Notes under the pieces: model-generated
Seen by the model: only the letters and a program-made list of their open reading frames with translations
What the model was told of the DNA's origin: nothing
Databases searched by the model: none
In this document: in pieces, positions 7,234-7,860 of the stretch
Position numbering within the stretch: position 1 is the first letter of the stretch
Layout of the letters: every line of letters begins with the position of its first letter
Program-made: the position numbers and the translations under genes
Source of the DNA: Candidatus Aminicenantota bacterium
GTDB taxonomy: Bacteria > Acidobacteriota > Aminicenantia > Aminicenantales > UBA4085
Assembly: GCA_003154255.1 (NCBI GenBank)
Contig: PMCY01000077.1
Span: 3,109 to 10,968, forward strand
DNA length: 7,860 nucleotides
Reading direction: 5' to 3'

Positions 7234-7860
7234 ATGAGCCAAAACCGGACGCCGGCCGAATTCCCGGGTGGCCCGCTCCGCGAGCGGGTCAAGGAACTGG
7301 AGTGCCTTCAGGCGATTGTCGGCCTCCTCGAAACCCCCGGGCTGTCTTCGGAAAAAATCCTTCAGAAAGTCGTCGATACCATCCCCTCGGGCTGGCAGTA
7401 TCCGGAGCTTTGCCGGGCCCGAATCAAGTATCGCCAGGCCGTCTTCTTCTCCCCCGGATTTGTTGAGACCAAATGGATCCAACGGGTCCCCCTGCGGTCC
7501 CGGGCCCTGCCCGTCGGCGTGCTGGAGGTCTGCTATTTCGAGAATGTCTCGGCCCGCCGCGAAGATCCCTTCCTGCTCGAAGAGAAAAAGCTTATCGAGC
7601 TCATCGCCAACCGCCTGGGCCGGCTCATCGAGGACTGGGAGAATGCCATTCCGGCTTATGGCTCATCCGCCGGCGTCGAAGCGGCCGCCAAACGCAAGTC
7701 CGACTGGGAGGTCATCCTCGACCTCCTGCGTGAAACCGACCCGCTGCTCTACAAACGCATCCTCCGCCGCCTGATGAATCACCTCCACTGGCAGGGAGTG
7801 CCGGGCGTGCAGGGCCTCCTGTACCACTTTGCCCCGGAGCTCTTCGGCGGCAACCCCGAT
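7234..7860 (+). CDS. GAF-like N-terminal part of a probable PEP/pyruvate-binding or sensor protein (3' end beyond window)
   Basis: 209 codons are open to the right edge without a stop, so the gene is cut by the window. ATG at 7234 has GGGAGG (7223-7228) five nt away. Residues 14-50 form a helix (RERVKELECLQAIVGLLE) leading to IPSGWQYPELCRARIKY (50-66), a signature I recall from GAF-like domains in sensor histidine kinases and in PEP-utilising enzyme-like proteins. Strands follow (VPLRSRALPVGVLEVCYFE, 85-103), then the closing helix EEKKLIELIANRLGRLIED (116-134), the usual end of a GAF domain. After a linker, residues 157-198 (DWEVILDLLRETDPLLYKRILRRLMNHL and on) resemble the segment preceding a PEP/pyruvate-binding (PPDK N-terminal-like) domain. 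The catalytic or output region lies beyond the window, so function is not settled. It is separated from the dehydrogenase by two terminators. Confidence 0.75.
   Translation, partial: MSQNRTPAEFPGGPLRERVKELECLQAIVGLLETPGLSSEKILQKVVDTIPSGWQYPELCRARIKYRQAVFFSPGFVETKWIQRVPLRSRALPVGVLEVCYFENVSARREDPFLLEEKKLIELIANRLGRLIEDWENAIPAYGSSAGVEAAAKRKSDWEVILDLLRETDPLLYKRILRRLMNHLHWQGVPGVQGLLYHFAPELFGGNPD

Overview
The window reads as a piece of chromosome from a GC-rich (roughly 60-65% by eye) Gram-negative bacterium. An outer membrane is implied by a TolC-type channel and a complete tripartite RND pump. Promoters resemble the sigma-70 consensus with exact 17-bp spacers. Gene content and protein style recall Acidobacteriota or Aminicenantota-like lineages, but this is an impression and cannot be established here.

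Left part, minus strand (1-4439): a heavy-metal-efflux (HME) RND operon, transcribed right to left. It begins with a 93-residue two-helix membrane protein carrying a CxxCH motif (4158-4439). Then come an outer-membrane factor (2833-4092), a short lipoprotein adaptor (1838-2830) and an inner-membrane CzcA/CusA-type pump that runs off the left edge (1-1823). The last three genes are 2 and 14 nt apart, so they are very probably co-transcribed and translationally coupled. Together the products should form a proton-driven conduit moving metal ions from periplasm or inner membrane to the outside. The metal is not determined. A near-consensus promoter (4449-4477) sits so close to the first gene that its transcript would be nearly leaderless.

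Centre (4485-5713): a YidB/DUF937 gene on the minus strand (4485-4892) and a PAP2 membrane phosphatase on the plus strand (5033-5713) diverge from a 140-bp region that holds a promoter for each. This is the only point in the window where transcription direction changes.

Right part, plus strand (5710-7860): a glutamate dehydrogenase (5825-7111) with its own strong promoter, whose -35 box overlaps the stop codon of the PAP2 gene. It has an ~80-nt leader with competing pairings near the ribosome-binding site and ends at two tandem intrinsic terminators. A separate gene follows (7234 to the right edge). It encodes the N-terminal part of a protein with a GAF-like region of the kind found in front of PEP/pyruvate-binding domains or in sensor proteins.

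No RNA genes, CRISPR arrays, insertion sequences or phage genes are visible, and no stretch longer than 300 bases lacks a gene. The window looks mostly like ordinary chromosome. The parts most worth a second look are the small CxxCH protein heading the efflux operon, its near-leaderless GTG start, and the glutamate dehydrogenase leader.
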